From assembly GCF_000739455.1 (NCBI RefSeq), contig NZ_CP009211.1, positions 1,871,458 to 1,935,457 of the forward strand: a stretch of 64,000 nucleotides of DNA. Reading direction: 5' to 3'. The notes beneath the pieces were generated by a model that ran no database searches, had not been told where the DNA came from, and worked only from the letters and a program-made list of their open reading frames with translations. The position numbers and the translations under genes were made by a program. This DNA is from Corynebacterium imitans. GTDB lineage: Bacteria; Actinomycetota; Actinomycetes; Mycobacteriales; Mycobacteriaceae. This document shows, in pieces, positions 54,776 through 63,431 of the stretch (position 1 is the first letter of the stretch; each line of letters opens with the position of its first letter).

Positions 54776-56615
54776 ACAGCGCCGCGACGAACGCCTCCTG
54801 CGGCACGGTGACCGAACCGATCGCCTTCATGCGCTTCTTACCCGCTTTCTGCTTCTCCAGCAGCTTGCGCTTACGCGAAATGTCACCGCCGTAGCACTTC
54901 GACAGCACGTCCTTGCGCATCGCGCGGATGTTCTCGCGCGCAATAATCTTCGAGCCAATCGCTGCCTGCACCGGCACCTCGAACTGCTGACGCGGGATGA
55001 GCTCTTTCAGCTTCTTCGTCATCTTGTTGCCGTACCACTGCGCAGAATCCCGGTGCACAATCGCCGAGAACGCATCCACCGGATCGCCCTGCAGCAGAAT
55101 ATCCACCTTGACCAGGTTCGACTCCTGCCACCCAGCGTCCTCGTAGTTGAGCGAGGCATACCCCTTCGTGCGCGACTTGAGCATGTCGAAGAAGTCGAAG
55201 ATGATCTCGCCAAGCGGAATGAGGTAGCGCAGCTCCACGCGGTCCTCGGACAGGTATTCCATGTTCTTCATCTGGCCGCGCTTGGACTGGCACAACTCCA
55301 TCGTCGAGCCGACAAATTCCTGCGGCACGATGATCGTCATGTTCACCACCGGCTCAAACACCTGCTGCAGCTTGCCACCCGGCCAGTCAGACGGGTTGTG
55401 CACCATGTGCTCGGTGCCGTCCTCGGCGATCACGCGGTAGGTCACCGACGGCGCGGTCGAAATCAAGTCCAGGTCAAACTCGCGCTCGAGGCGGTCGCGG
55501 GTGATCTCCATGTGCAAAAGGCCCAAGAAACCGCAGCGGAAACCAAAGCCAAGCGCCACCGACGTCTCCGGCTCCCACGTCAGCGACGCGTCGTTGAGCT
55601 GCAACTTCTCCAAGCTCTCGCGCAACGCCGGGAAGTCCTCCTGGCTCACCGGGAACAAGCCCGAGTACACCATGGGCTTGACCTCTTCGAAACCGTCCAG
55701 CGGGTCATCGGCGCCCTTCTGCGCCCACGTCACGGTATCGCCCACGCGGGTCTCGCGCACGTCTTTGACGCCGGTGATCAGGTAGCCGACCTCGCCCGGG
55801 CCCAGGCCCTTCGCCTTCTTCATCGTCGGCGAGACCACGCCGATCTCCAAGATCTCGTGCTGCACGCCGGTGTTCATCATCTGCACGCGCTGGTTCGGCT
55901 CCAACTTGCCGTCCATCATGCGGATGTACGTGACCACGCCACGGTAGGTGTCGTAGACCGAGTCAAAAATCAGCGCACGCGCCGGTGCGTCCGCACCGTG
56001 CTCCGACGTCGGCGCCGGAATCAGCTCGACGACCTTGTCCAGCAGCTCCGGCACACCCTCGCCTGTCTTGCCGGAAACGCGCAGCACCTCCTCGGGCTCG
56101 CAGCCGATGATGTGGGCGATTTCGTTCGCGTACTTCTCCGGATCGGCCGCCGGCAAATCAATCTTGTTCAGCACCGGGACGATCTCCAGGTCGTTTTCCA
56201 TGGCCATGTACAGATTGGCAAGGGTCTGTGCCTCGATCCCCTGCGCCGCGTCGACAAGCAAAATTGCCCCCTCGCAGGCGTCGAGCGAACGCGAGACCTC
56301 GTAGGAGAAGTCGACGTGACCCGGGGTGTCAATCATCTGCAGGACGATGTCCTGGCCGGCGAACTCGCCCGACGTCGGCGTCCACGGCAAGCGCACGTTC
56401 TGCGCCTTAATGGTGATGCCGCGCTCACGCTCGATATCCATATTGTCCAGGTACTGGTCGCGCATCTCACGCGCGGCGACCACGTTGGACAGCTGCAAAA
56501 TGCGATCCGCGAGCGTGGATTTACCGTGGTCAATATGAGCGATAATGCAGAAGTTTCGAATCCGCGAGGGATCAGTAAACGTCTGTTCCGCAAAATTCTT
56601 CGTCGTGGCAGCCAT
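54759..56615 (-). CDS. lepA: Elongation factor 4 (LepA)
   Basis: 618 residues. GTPase motifs are [17 protein letters not shown] (about 24-40), [25 protein letters not shown] (in part) and [12 protein letters not shown]. The LepA-specific C-terminal domain has [23 protein letters not shown] (in part). It back-translocates stalled ribosomes. The start is ATG 56615. Confidence 0.97.
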   Translation of the reverse strand: MAATTKNFAEQTFTDPSRIRNFCIIAHIDHGKSTLADRILQLSNVVAAREMRDQYLDNMDIERERGITIKAQNVRLPWTPTSGEFAGQDIVLQMIDTPGHVDFSYEVSRSLDACEGAILLVDAAQGIEAQTLANLYMAMENDLEIVPVLNKIDLPAADPEKYANEIAHIIGCEPEEVLRVSGKTGEGVPELLDKVVELIPAPTSEHGADAPARALIFDSVYDTYRGVVTYIRMMDGKLEPNQRVQMMNTGVQHEILEIGVVSPTMKKAKGLGPGEVGYLITGVKDVRETRVGDTVTWAQKGADDPLDGFEEVKPMVYSGLFPVSQEDFPALRESLEKLQLNDASLTWEPETSVALGFGFRCGFLGLLHMEITRDRLEREFDLDLISTAPSVTYRVIAEDGTEHMVHNPSDWPGGKLQQVFEPVVNMTIIVPQEFVGSTMELCQSKRGQMKNMEYLSEDRVELRYLIPLGEIIFDFFDMLKSRTKGYASLNYEDAGWQESNLVKVDILLQGDPVDAFSAIVHRDSAQWYGNKMTKKLKELIPRQQFEVPVQAAIGSKIIARENIRAMRKDVLSKCYGGDISRKRKLLEKQKAGKKRMKAIGSVTVPQEAFVAALSTDEG

Positions 56616-56715
56616 AGTTCCACCATCCTACCGGGGCCAACCCACCCCCAACCACTTGTCCCACCCGCACCAAGCGCCTAAAGTGGCGAGCAACACGAAC
56701 GGGAGGTTCGCCAAC

Positions 56716-57321
56716 GTGGAATCACACCGAGAAGCCGGCACCCGCGGCGATGGCCCGCGCCTGGTCAAGCGGCAAGGTAGCTTCGCGCCGCTCAACAAGC
56801 TTAAAGCGAAAACCTCCCACCTTTTCAAGCGACGCAGCCACCGAGAGCGGCGCACCGCGTCCCTCGACCAAGGACTCGCGCTGCTCAACGAACGCCTCGG
56901 CACGCGCAACCCCGCGCACGAACCGCGCACCGCCACCTACGTCACCGTCAAACCGACCGCGCTGTTGCCACGCAATATTTATTACGCTCCCGATATGGAC
57001 GGGAACGCCGAACCCGGCGAAGTCGTGTGGGTCACCATGCCCTCGCACCCGCCGCGGCAACGCAGCATGCTCGTCGTCGGCCGCGAGCGCAACGAGGTGC
57101 TCGGCCTGCTCATCTCCCCCGAATCCGAGCACGCAAACGACGAGCGCTGGCTCGGCATCGGCGCAGGCGAATGGCACGAATCCGGCAAACCCTGCTGGGT
57201 GCGCCTGGACAAAACGCTCATCGTCCCCGAAAGTGACCTGCACCGCTCCGGCACGATTATCCCGCCGCGTCGCTTTGAGCGCGTCGCCAACCGGCTCCGG
57301 GACCGCTTCGACTGGGGCTAA
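56716..57321 (+). CDS. PemK/MazF-like protein
   Basis: 201 residues from GTG 56716, with GGGAGG 8 nt upstream. An N-terminal basic region (KLKAKTSHLFKRRSHRERR) precedes a beta-barrel-like part: GEVVWVTMPSHPPRQRSMLVVGRERNEVLGLLIS (in part, about 120-155), WVRLDKTLIVPESDLHR. This is the PemK/MazF fold in its actinobacterial, lepA-adjacent form. No antitoxin gene is visible next to it, so it may be an orphan nuclease or a housekeeping relative rather than a toxin. Confidence 0.7.
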   Translation: MESHREAGTRGDGPRLVKRQGSFAPLNKLKAKTSHLFKRRSHRERRTASLDQGLALLNERLGTRNPAHEPRTATYVTVKPTALLPRNIYYAPDMDGNAEPGEVVWVTMPSHPPRQRSMLVVGRERNEVLGLLISPESEHANDERWLGIGAGEWHESGKPCWVRLDKTLIVPESDLHRSGTIIPPRRFERVANRLRDRFDWG

Positions 57322-57326
57322 GCAGT

Positions 57327-57356
57327 TTGGAGCTTGCGCCCACATCCTGCTAATTT
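57327..57356 (+). promoter_or_regulatory. Possible rpsT promoter with long leader
   Basis: TTGGAG (57327-57332), 18 nt, TAATTT (57351-57356). Transcription from here would give a 5' leader of about 155 nt before rpsT, room for S20 autoregulation. The gap 57322-57519 shows no other feature. Confidence 0.35.
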
Positions 57357-57519
57357 GGAGAAGTTGTTCTCGCCCGGAAATCCACAGGGCTGTTTGACGA
57401 CGCGGGCAGGACCTTGGGTCCGCGTAAACCGCGCGCCGGTTGCCACAGTCAAACGCTTACGCCCTTTCCGGTGAAGATCGACATGACCGATCCGAATACG
57501 AAAGACCAAGAGGTACATC

Positions 57520-57783
57520 ATGGCAAACATCAAGCAGCAGAAGAAGCGCGTCCTCACCAACGAGAAGCGTCGTCAGCGCAACAAGTCCGTCCGCTCCGCC
57601 ACCCGCACGGAGATCCGCAAGTTCCGCGAGGCCGTGGAGTCCGGCGACAAGGCTGCCGCTGAGGCACAGCTGCGTGTTGCGTCCCGCAAGCTGGACAAGG
57701 CCGTGACCAAGGGCGTCTTCCACCGCAACAACGCGGCAAACAAGAAGTCCAACATGGCACAGGCGCTGAACAAGATGGCGTAA
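57520..57783 (+). CDS. rpsT: Ribosomal protein S20
   Basis: 87 residues, full length and strongly basic: [20 protein letters not shown], ending [10 protein letters not shown]. It binds 16S rRNA in the 30S subunit. AAGAGG lies 7 nt before the ATG. It is followed by the best terminator in the window. Confidence 0.98.
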   Translation: MANIKQQKKRVLTNEKRRQRNKSVRSATRTEIRKFREAVESGDKAAAEAQLRVASRKLDKAVTKGVFHRNNAANKKSNMAQALNKMA

Positions 57784-57821
57784 CGTCCGCCTTCGCGCCG
57801 ACGGCGCGAGCGCGTGTCACC

Positions 57822-57857
57822 CCCGCCCTAGCCCTTCATGGCTAGTGGCGGGTTTTT
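57822..57857 (+). terminator. Rho-independent terminator after rpsT
   Basis: CCCGCCCTAGCC (57822-57833), loop CTTCAT, GGCTAG-T-GGCGGG (57840-57852) with one bulged T, then five T (57853-57857) and more T-rich sequence. Confidence 0.88.
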
Positions 57858-57919
57858 ATCTTTTTCTCTGCTTACCCCCGGGGTGTAATCAGTTCGCGGC
57901 TAGATTACGATACTCGTCC

Positions 57920-58990
57920 GTGAAGAAACCTCGTCGCTACCAGCGCGCTTTGTGCGCCGCTGCCATTGCAACCAGCCTGGCGCTCGGCTCCACCGCCGTT
58001 GTAGACGCCCCTTTGACCGAAGAAGCGCACGCTGCTTCGCTTTCCGACTTCATCCCGGAGATCCCCGGTGTTGACCCCGTCATCGCGCAACGTATTGGCA
58101 CGCTGCTCGCGCTGCTAGTCATCCTCGGCATCGCACTTCCCGTTGTGGGCACCGAAGGGTCCTCTTATGCACCCGACGACGGCACGGGCGGCGCGGCCGA
58201 CGGTGGCTACCGCGGCGGCCGGGACGCAGGGTTCGCCCCAGACGGCACGATGCGTCGCACCATCAACGTCGGTGGCCGCACCCGCTCCTACAACATGGTC
58301 CTGCCGGCCGGGCACGCAGACGGCAACTCCTACCCCATCATCTTCGGCTTCGGCGGCTGGCAGCACTCCGCGGAGCGGGCCCACGAATACCTGCGCCTGG
58401 AAGACGCCGCCACGGACACGATCATCGTCTACGGCCAGGGCGTCGACAACGCGTGGGCCGGTGCCCCGTACGCGAAGACCAGCATAAACCAGGACATCGC
58501 CTACGTGCGCGCGGTAATTGCTGATCTCGCCGAGAACTTCGGCGGCGACCGCAACCGCGTCGCCGCAATCGGTCTTTCGAACGGCGGCGGCATGGCCGCA
58601 GTGCTTGGCTGCCATGCCTCCGACACGGTCAAGGCCATCGCTTCCGCGGCTGGCGCGTACTACGACCCGACGGTCAGCAACTGCGACTTCGGCCGCGTAG
58701 CCACCTTGTTGATGCACGGCACGCGTGACGATGTCATCAACTACAACGGCGGCACCCGCCACGGCGGTGGCTACCAGCCGGTCACACGCGTGCTCGACAC
58801 GTTCGGGCAGAAAAACGGCTGCTCGAGCCGCACCTTTGAATTTGGTGGTCTTTTCAGCACCACCTCCATCGAGCCAATCGGGTGCATCACACCGACGCGC
58901 CTGGTGCGGGTCAACGGCGGCGGTCACACGTGGTTTACCCGCCCCGACGCGACGAGGGACTCCGTGGACTTCGTCATGCAGCAGCTCTAG
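57920..58990 (+). CDS. Secreted esterase, PHB-depolymerase/feruloyl-esterase-like
   Basis: 356 residues from GTG 57920, 8 nt after a TACGAT box. The signal peptide is KKPRRYQRALCAAAIATSLAL... with cleavage likely after EEAHA (about residue 38). A hydrophobic segment (GTLLALLVILGIALPVV, about 62-78) precedes a Gly/Asp-rich linker and the catalytic domain: YPIIFGFGGWQHSAE, nucleophile AAIGLSNGGGMAAVLGC (GxSxG), LMHGTRDDVINY (Asp), NGGGHTWF (His). It resembles LpqC-type polyester or feruloyl esterases acting outside the cell. Confidence 0.85.
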   Translation: MKKPRRYQRALCAAAIATSLALGSTAVVDAPLTEEAHAASLSDFIPEIPGVDPVIAQRIGTLLALLVILGIALPVVGTEGSSYAPDDGTGGAADGGYRGGRDAGFAPDGTMRRTINVGGRTRSYNMVLPAGHADGNSYPIIFGFGGWQHSAERAHEYLRLEDAATDTIIVYGQGVDNAWAGAPYAKTSINQDIAYVRAVIADLAENFGGDRNRVAAIGLSNGGGMAAVLGCHASDTVKAIASAAGAYYDPTVSNCDFGRVATLLMHGTRDDVINYNGGTRHGGGYQPVTRVLDTFGQKNGCSSRTFEFGGLFSTTSIEPIGCITPTRLVRVNGGGHTWFTRPDATRDSVDFVMQQL

Positions 58991-59014
58991 CTGCTTCTCC
59001 GCTGCGCGCGGGGG

Positions 59015-59662
59015 CTACGCCAACGCAAGCGCCCCACGCATGCACAGCACCGCGCCCACCACGATAAAAAAGAGGCCCGCCGCGATGTCGATAAACGGAC
59101 CCGCCCCGAGCAAGCGGCGGCGCACCTTCTCCGTCGAAATCACCTGCGTGTAGACGGCGAAGAGCGCGAAGGAACTCAGCCACAGCGCAGCGATGACCAC
59201 CACCGCCGTAGCCGCCGACGGATGTGCCGGAAGCAGCGGCGCAATCATCGCGGACAAGGCGAGCACGATTTTCGGATTGGCCAGATTCGTCGTCAGCCCG
59301 CGCCAATAGCTCGCACGAGGGCTGCCAAGCCGTTTCGCCGCCTCCACTGTGTTCGGCGGTGGCTTGCGGCGATCCGCCCACCCGCCACGCACGTTGCCGA
59401 CGCCCATCCAGATCAAAAATGCCCCGCCGACGAGCTGCACTGCCTCGAGCGCCCAGGGAAAAGCATTTAGCAGCGCGGTCGCGCCGATGACGGTCAGCGT
59501 GCACCAGAACAACACGCCAGTCTGCACGCCGAGGGTGGTCGCCCACGCGTGCTTGCGTGAACGGGTGCCCGTGCGGGTCAGCAAAATGACATCGGGGCCG
59601 GGCGATGCCGCACCCAATACGTTGAGCCCGACAATGACGGCGAGGTCGCCGAACCCGATCAT
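59015..59662 (-). CDS. LysE/RhtB-family amino acid exporter
   Basis: 215 residues with about six helices. Hallmarks are NVLGAASPGPDVILLTRTGTRS (in part, about 14-33) and FLIWMGVGNVRGG. It exports an amino acid or related metabolite; the substrate is unknown. It overlaps the ankyrin gene by 4 nt. Confidence 0.88.
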   Translation of the reverse strand: MIGFGDLAVIVGLNVLGAASPGPDVILLTRTGTRSRKHAWATTLGVQTGVLFWCTLTVIGATALLNAFPWALEAVQLVGGAFLIWMGVGNVRGGWADRRKPPPNTVEAAKRLGSPRASYWRGLTTNLANPKIVLALSAMIAPLLPAHPSAATAVVVIAALWLSSFALFAVYTQVISTEKVRRRLLGAGPFIDIAAGLFFIVVGAVLCMRGALALA

Positions 59663-60057
59663 GCCTCGCGCCTCGGCGGCAGCAGCTCGATGAGCGAGAC
59701 GCGTCCGAACATGGTGGCGGTCTCGCGGGCGGTGGGGTGGCCGGCGTCGGGGTCGGCGTTGGCGTCGATAAGCATGCGCACGATCGCCTCATCACCTTGA
59801 AACACCGCACCTGCCACGATGCTCTGGCCGCGCTCGTTGAGTTTGTTCACGTCAGCGCCGCGCTCGAGCAACCCCCGCACGAGCTCGGGGTGGTCGGCAT
59901 AGGCGGCGAGCATCAAGAAACTATTGCCGTCCTGGTTAGTCAAATCTACGTCGACCCCACGGTCAACGTACTCCAGCAGCTGCAGCTGCCCCGATCTGGC
60001 CAGGGAAAACAGCGCAGTGGCGAACTCCTGCACGTCCTCCGGAATCTCATCGCTCAT
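59659..60057 (-). CDS. Ankyrin-repeat protein
   Basis: 132 residues with about three ankyrin repeats: DGNSFLMLAAYADHPELVRGLL (in part, about 43-64), RGQSIVAGAVFQGDEAIVRMLIDANADP (in part) and a degenerate third. Cytosolic, probably protein-binding. It lies 12 nt after holA and overlaps the LysE gene. A GCGTCGATAAGC copy (59762-59773) encodes MLIDA. Confidence 0.88.
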   Translation of the reverse strand: MSDEIPEDVQEFATALFSLARSGQLQLLEYVDRGVDVDLTNQDGNSFLMLAAYADHPELVRGLLERGADVNKLNERGQSIVAGAVFQGDEAIVRMLIDANADPDAGHPTARETATMFGRVSLIELLPPRREA

Positions 60058-60069
60058 AACGAAAAAGTA

Positions 60070-60996
60070 TCACGCGAGCTGTGCAATACGGCGCACCGCG
60101 TTCTCCACCGCGAACTCGGGCACGCCCCCGTTGCCTTTCACCTCCGCGTCCAAGTCCGCGACGATGATGACCGCTTCCGATACTGCGGCTGGCGACCAGC
60201 GGCGCGCAATCTGCATCGTCTTCTTCACGCCCCACGGTGCCATACCCAGGTCGCGGGCAAGCGCGTTCGGATTCCCTCGCATGCCCTGCAGCTTCGCGAC
60301 GTCGCCAACCTTGTAAGCAAGCGCCGCCGCGATCGCGACCGGATCAGTTCCAAGTTGCAGCGCCCGGCGCGTCGACGCGAGCGCACGATCCGCGCGCCCC
60401 TGCACCGCAAGCTCGGCAATGTCGAACCCGGCGACCTCGGCCACTCCCGTGTAGTAGTCGCGCACCGCCTGGACGGTCACCTGCCCGCCCGTGTCCGCGA
60501 CAAGCTGCGAGACGGCGGAGGCCAGCTCGCGCAAGTCTGAACCAACGGACTCGAGCACCGCTGCCACCACGTCCTGGTGCGGACGCACCCCGTGGCGGCG
60601 GAACTCCGCGGTCAGCCACGCCGGGCGGTCTCGCGCACTGACCGGGTCCACCGTGTGCACCTCCGCCAGCTTCTTGAACTTCGTCACCGCCGCCTTCTGG
60701 TGGCCTTTTCCGGTGTGCTCGATAACGATGGTCATACCCGGGGCAGGGTTCTTGCACGCCTCCAAAAGCACCTGCGTCGGCTCTTTGCGAGCCATCTCCG
60801 TCTTCTTCACCACCACGACGCGCTCCTCGGCAAACAGCGACGGGCTCGTCGCCATCGCAATTTCGCCCTCGGTGACGTCACCCGCACGCAGCGTCGTCAC
60901 CTCGACTGCCGGGCCGAGGCTGTCGATGATTTCCTTGGTGACGCGCTCGGCGAGAAACGTCTCCTCGCCAAGCACAAGGTGAACCGGGTTGAGCAT
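60070..60996 (-). CDS. holA: DNA polymerase III delta subunit
   Basis: 308 residues. It begins LNPVHLVLGEETFLAERVT, has RVVVVKKTEMARKE, PAPGMTIVIEHTGKGHQKA and the C-terminal helical region DPVAIAAALAYKVGDVAKL. It is part of the clamp loader that places the sliding clamp on DNA. I chose ATG 60996, where homology begins; 21 in-frame codons upstream overlap the end of comEC. It is the usual gene after comEA-comEC. Confidence 0.92.
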   Translation of the reverse strand: MLNPVHLVLGEETFLAERVTKEIIDSLGPAVEVTTLRAGDVTEGEIAMATSPSLFAEERVVVVKKTEMARKEPTQVLLEACKNPAPGMTIVIEHTGKGHQKAAVTKFKKLAEVHTVDPVSARDRPAWLTAEFRRHGVRPHQDVVAAVLESVGSDLRELASAVSQLVADTGGQVTVQAVRDYYTGVAEVAGFDIAELAVQGRADRALASTRRALQLGTDPVAIAAALAYKVGDVAKLQGMRGNPNALARDLGMAPWGVKKTMQIARRWSPAAVSEAVIIVADLDAEVKGNGGVPEFAVENAVRRIAQLA

Positions 60997-61006
60997 GCCC
61001 TCAAGC

Positions 61007-62647
61007 TTACGGGCCGAGCAGGCGCTGCGTCCCGTCGGCGTAGAGCACCACGCGCCCATCTCGGTTTGGAAACAGCACCGGAATGCCGGAGGTGGTTACC
61101 ACCGGGAAGCGGTGCGGGCGGCCGCCTTCCAATACGACGACGAGTTCGGTGCCGGCGGGGATCGGCTCGACGTCTTCTTTTGTTTCGACCACGTGCGCGC
61201 GTAGCGTCGTCGGGTCGATCGGTCGTGCCGCATGAAACGACACGTTGGTACCGAGAAGCAACGCCGCCACCACCGCAAACGTGACCCGCGGCCGGTGGAG
61301 CAGAAAACCGGCAACGATCCACCCGTAGCAGACCAGCACTACCGGCGGGGACGCGTTCACCGTTGCCGAAGGAAGGTTCGCGCCGTACGCAGCCACAGCC
61401 TGCACCCACCAAGCAAGGGGCTCAACAATCCATAGCACGAGCGCCTCGAAACCGCCGGGAAGGAGTGAAAGCACACACGCGAGAAGCCCCAGCACTGTAA
61501 TCAGCGGTACCACAGGGGCGACGAGCACGTTGGCGACTACTGAGACGAGCGAGACCTGCCCGGCCATGAGCGCGATAATTGGCATCGTCGCAATATCGGC
61601 GGCGATCGCCACGGCCAGTGCGCGCACCACGATGTCCGGCCACTGGGTGAATGCAAGCGCGCGATACAGCAGCGGCGAGAGTGCGACGATCCCCGCCGTT
61701 GCGGCGACCGAAAGCGCAAACCCGTAGTGCACTGCCAAGTCGGGGTCAACCAAAACGAGGCCGATGATGGAGAAGCACAGCGCGTGGATCGGCTCCGCGC
61801 GGGTCGAAGCCATGACGGCGGTCAGCCCCACCAAACCGGTGACAGACGCCCGCAGCACGCTTGGGTCCGGCCCCACCAAGCCGGCGAACAGCAGCAACGC
61901 AGCCGTGGCCGCAGCGAGCCGATAGCGAAGCCCAAGCCTCAACAGGGTCGTAGCGATTACTGCCGCGCTCGTCACGATAGCGACATTGGATCCGGACACC
62001 GCAGACAGGTGCGAAAGGCCCGTATCGATGTACATCTGCTGCTCCGCGTCGCTCTGGGAACTGGTGTCTCCGAGCACCATCCCCGGAATCAGCCCGCGGG
62101 TTGCCTCGCCGACTTGCGCTTGTACCGCCTGGTCAAAAGTCGTTCGCACATAGTCAGCAAGCCGAGCCATCCCCTGCGGCCCGGCGTGCACTGCGATGTC
62201 CCCATTGATCGTCACGGTACCGACGCCCGGCACCGTGGACTCCCCGACCCTGCCGATGGCCTCAACGTGCGCGCCGGGAACCGCGTGCGGCGGTAGGTCC
62301 TCCATAAACACCGGCATGGCCGCGGGGTAGCCGTCGACATTCATCCGGATCAAGTAACCACCGCTCGCAAGCTCGCGCGGTTGTCCGCTGATGGTTCCCA
62401 CCACGCTCCCCTGTGCATGCCCGGTCTGCTCCCAACGGCTCGCGAGCACGCAGCGCAGCTGCGTCCCCAGCGTGGATGCAGCTCCCAGACCCGCGACCAG
62501 AATCGCTTGGCCGTACTCCTTGTACAGCACGCACGCGCCAGCCCCGACTGCGAGTGCTCCCCCAGCCCATACCGGGCCCCACAGCAGACAGCACAGCGCT
62601 CCCACCCAGACGCCCACTGCAGCAGGCACGAGTCGTAGTTCCTGCAT
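61007..62647 (-). CDS. comEC: ComEC/Rec2-type DNA uptake channel, lacking the beta-lactamase domain
   Basis: 546 residues. The N-terminal hydrophobic part and OB-like segment (GTISGQPRELASGGYLIRMNVDG in part) are followed by the Competence domain (about 215-480; GLIPGMVLGDTS, TGLSHLSAVSGSNVAIVTS, FAGLVGPDPSVLRASVTGLVGLTA in part). This domain forms the channel that passes single-stranded DNA. The metallo-beta-lactamase nuclease domain of longer ComEC proteins is absent, so a separate nuclease would be needed. It starts 2 nt after comEA. Confidence 0.9.
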   Translation of the reverse strand: MQELRLVPAAVGVWVGALCCLLWGPVWAGGALAVGAGACVLYKEYGQAILVAGLGAASTLGTQLRCVLASRWEQTGHAQGSVVGTISGQPRELASGGYLIRMNVDGYPAAMPVFMEDLPPHAVPGAHVEAIGRVGESTVPGVGTVTINGDIAVHAGPQGMARLADYVRTTFDQAVQAQVGEATRGLIPGMVLGDTSSQSDAEQQMYIDTGLSHLSAVSGSNVAIVTSAAVIATTLLRLGLRYRLAAATAALLLFAGLVGPDPSVLRASVTGLVGLTAVMASTRAEPIHALCFSIIGLVLVDPDLAVHYGFALSVAATAGIVALSPLLYRALAFTQWPDIVVRALAVAIAADIATMPIIALMAGQVSLVSVVANVLVAPVVPLITVLGLLACVLSLLPGGFEALVLWIVEPLAWWVQAVAAYGANLPSATVNASPPVVLVCYGWIVAGFLLHRPRVTFAVVAALLLGTNVSFHAARPIDPTTLRAHVVETKEDVEPIPAGTELVVVLEGGRPHRFPVVTTSGIPVLFPNRDGRVVLYADGTQRLLGP

Positions 62648-62649
62648 CG

Positions 62650-63309
62650 TTACAGCCCAACGAGGTCCTTGAGCGCTTCGAACTTTGCAGGCCCGATGCC
62701 TTTCACGTCCATCAGATCCTCCGGCTTTGCAAACGGGCCGTTCGTTTCGCGGTGTTGGACGATCGCCTGCGCGGTTGCTTCGCCGACGCCCGGCAACGCA
62801 GTGAGTTCGGACGCGGTCGCCGTATTGAGCGACAGCACTCCCCCGCCGGCGTCTGCCGACGCATCGGCGTCTTGTGCGCCAGCCTCCCCACCAGCGTGCA
62901 CAGAAGGCACGACCAACTGCTGCCCGTCGACTAAGAGTTGCGCTTGGTTCAGTGCGTAGATGTCTGCGTCTGGCCGGGCGGATGCGGCGTTGAGGGCATC
63001 CGCAACGCGCGCACCGTCTGGGAGCGTTACCAGTCCGGGGCGCTCCACTTCACCGACGACAGACACCACGATTTCCCCGCTTGGCGCGCTTTCCGTTTCG
63101 GTCGCCGCAGAGTCCCAGGTGGTCGGGGTCTCCGGCGGCGGCGAGGCACGGAGAAACGCCCACGCACCGAACGCTAGCAGTACAAATGCGACGGCGATGC
63201 AGGCATGTTTAGGCGACACGCTAAGTCGCGGTTTCGGGTATTCCACGTTAAGAAGGTCTTCTTCCCCAGTTGGGCGAGTGAGTTCTTTAATTCGGTCAAG
63301 AGTATCCAT
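62650..63309 (-). CDS. comEA: ComEA-type DNA-binding protein
   Basis: 219 residues. One membrane helix (ACIAVAFVLLAFGAWAFL, about 36-53), an SLBB domain (EIVVSVVGEVERPGLVTLPDGARVADAL in part) and a C-terminal helix-hairpin-helix pair (LNTATASELTALPGVGEATAQAIVQHR in part, DLMDVKGIGPAKFEAL) for non-specific DNA binding outside the membrane. It hands DNA to ComEC. It has a strong leaderless promoter of its own. Confidence 0.94.
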   Translation of the reverse strand: MDTLDRIKELTRPTGEEDLLNVEYPKPRLSVSPKHACIAVAFVLLAFGAWAFLRASPPPETPTTWDSAATETESAPSGEIVVSVVGEVERPGLVTLPDGARVADALNAASARPDADIYALNQAQLLVDGQQLVVPSVHAGGEAGAQDADASADAGGGVLSLNTATASELTALPGVGEATAQAIVQHRETNGPFAKPEDLMDVKGIGPAKFEALKDLVGL

Positions 63310-63315
63310 GCCCGC

Positions 63316-63321
63316 ATAATA
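63316..63321 (-). promoter_or_regulatory. Leaderless -10 box of the comEA-comEC-holA unit
   Basis: TATTAT on the minus strand ends 6 nt before ATG 63309; a weak -35 (TTCCAT) lies 17 nt further up. The surrounding gap 63310-63431 is markedly AT-rich compared with the window and contains no ORF that I can support. Confidence 0.6.
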
Positions 63322-63431
63322 CGAAACGCAAATCGAAAATGGAAGACCCTAGTGAAATCTATCAAAAACATCCAGTACAAATGAAACGGATGAGATAGAG
63401 GGGGCTACTGAGATTCCGCCCTCGCCGCGGA

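Noticed and set aside
56716..57321. A complete toxin-antitoxin pair at the PemK/MazF-like gene
   Set aside because: No antitoxin ORF next to it; the neighbours are lepA and rpsT.
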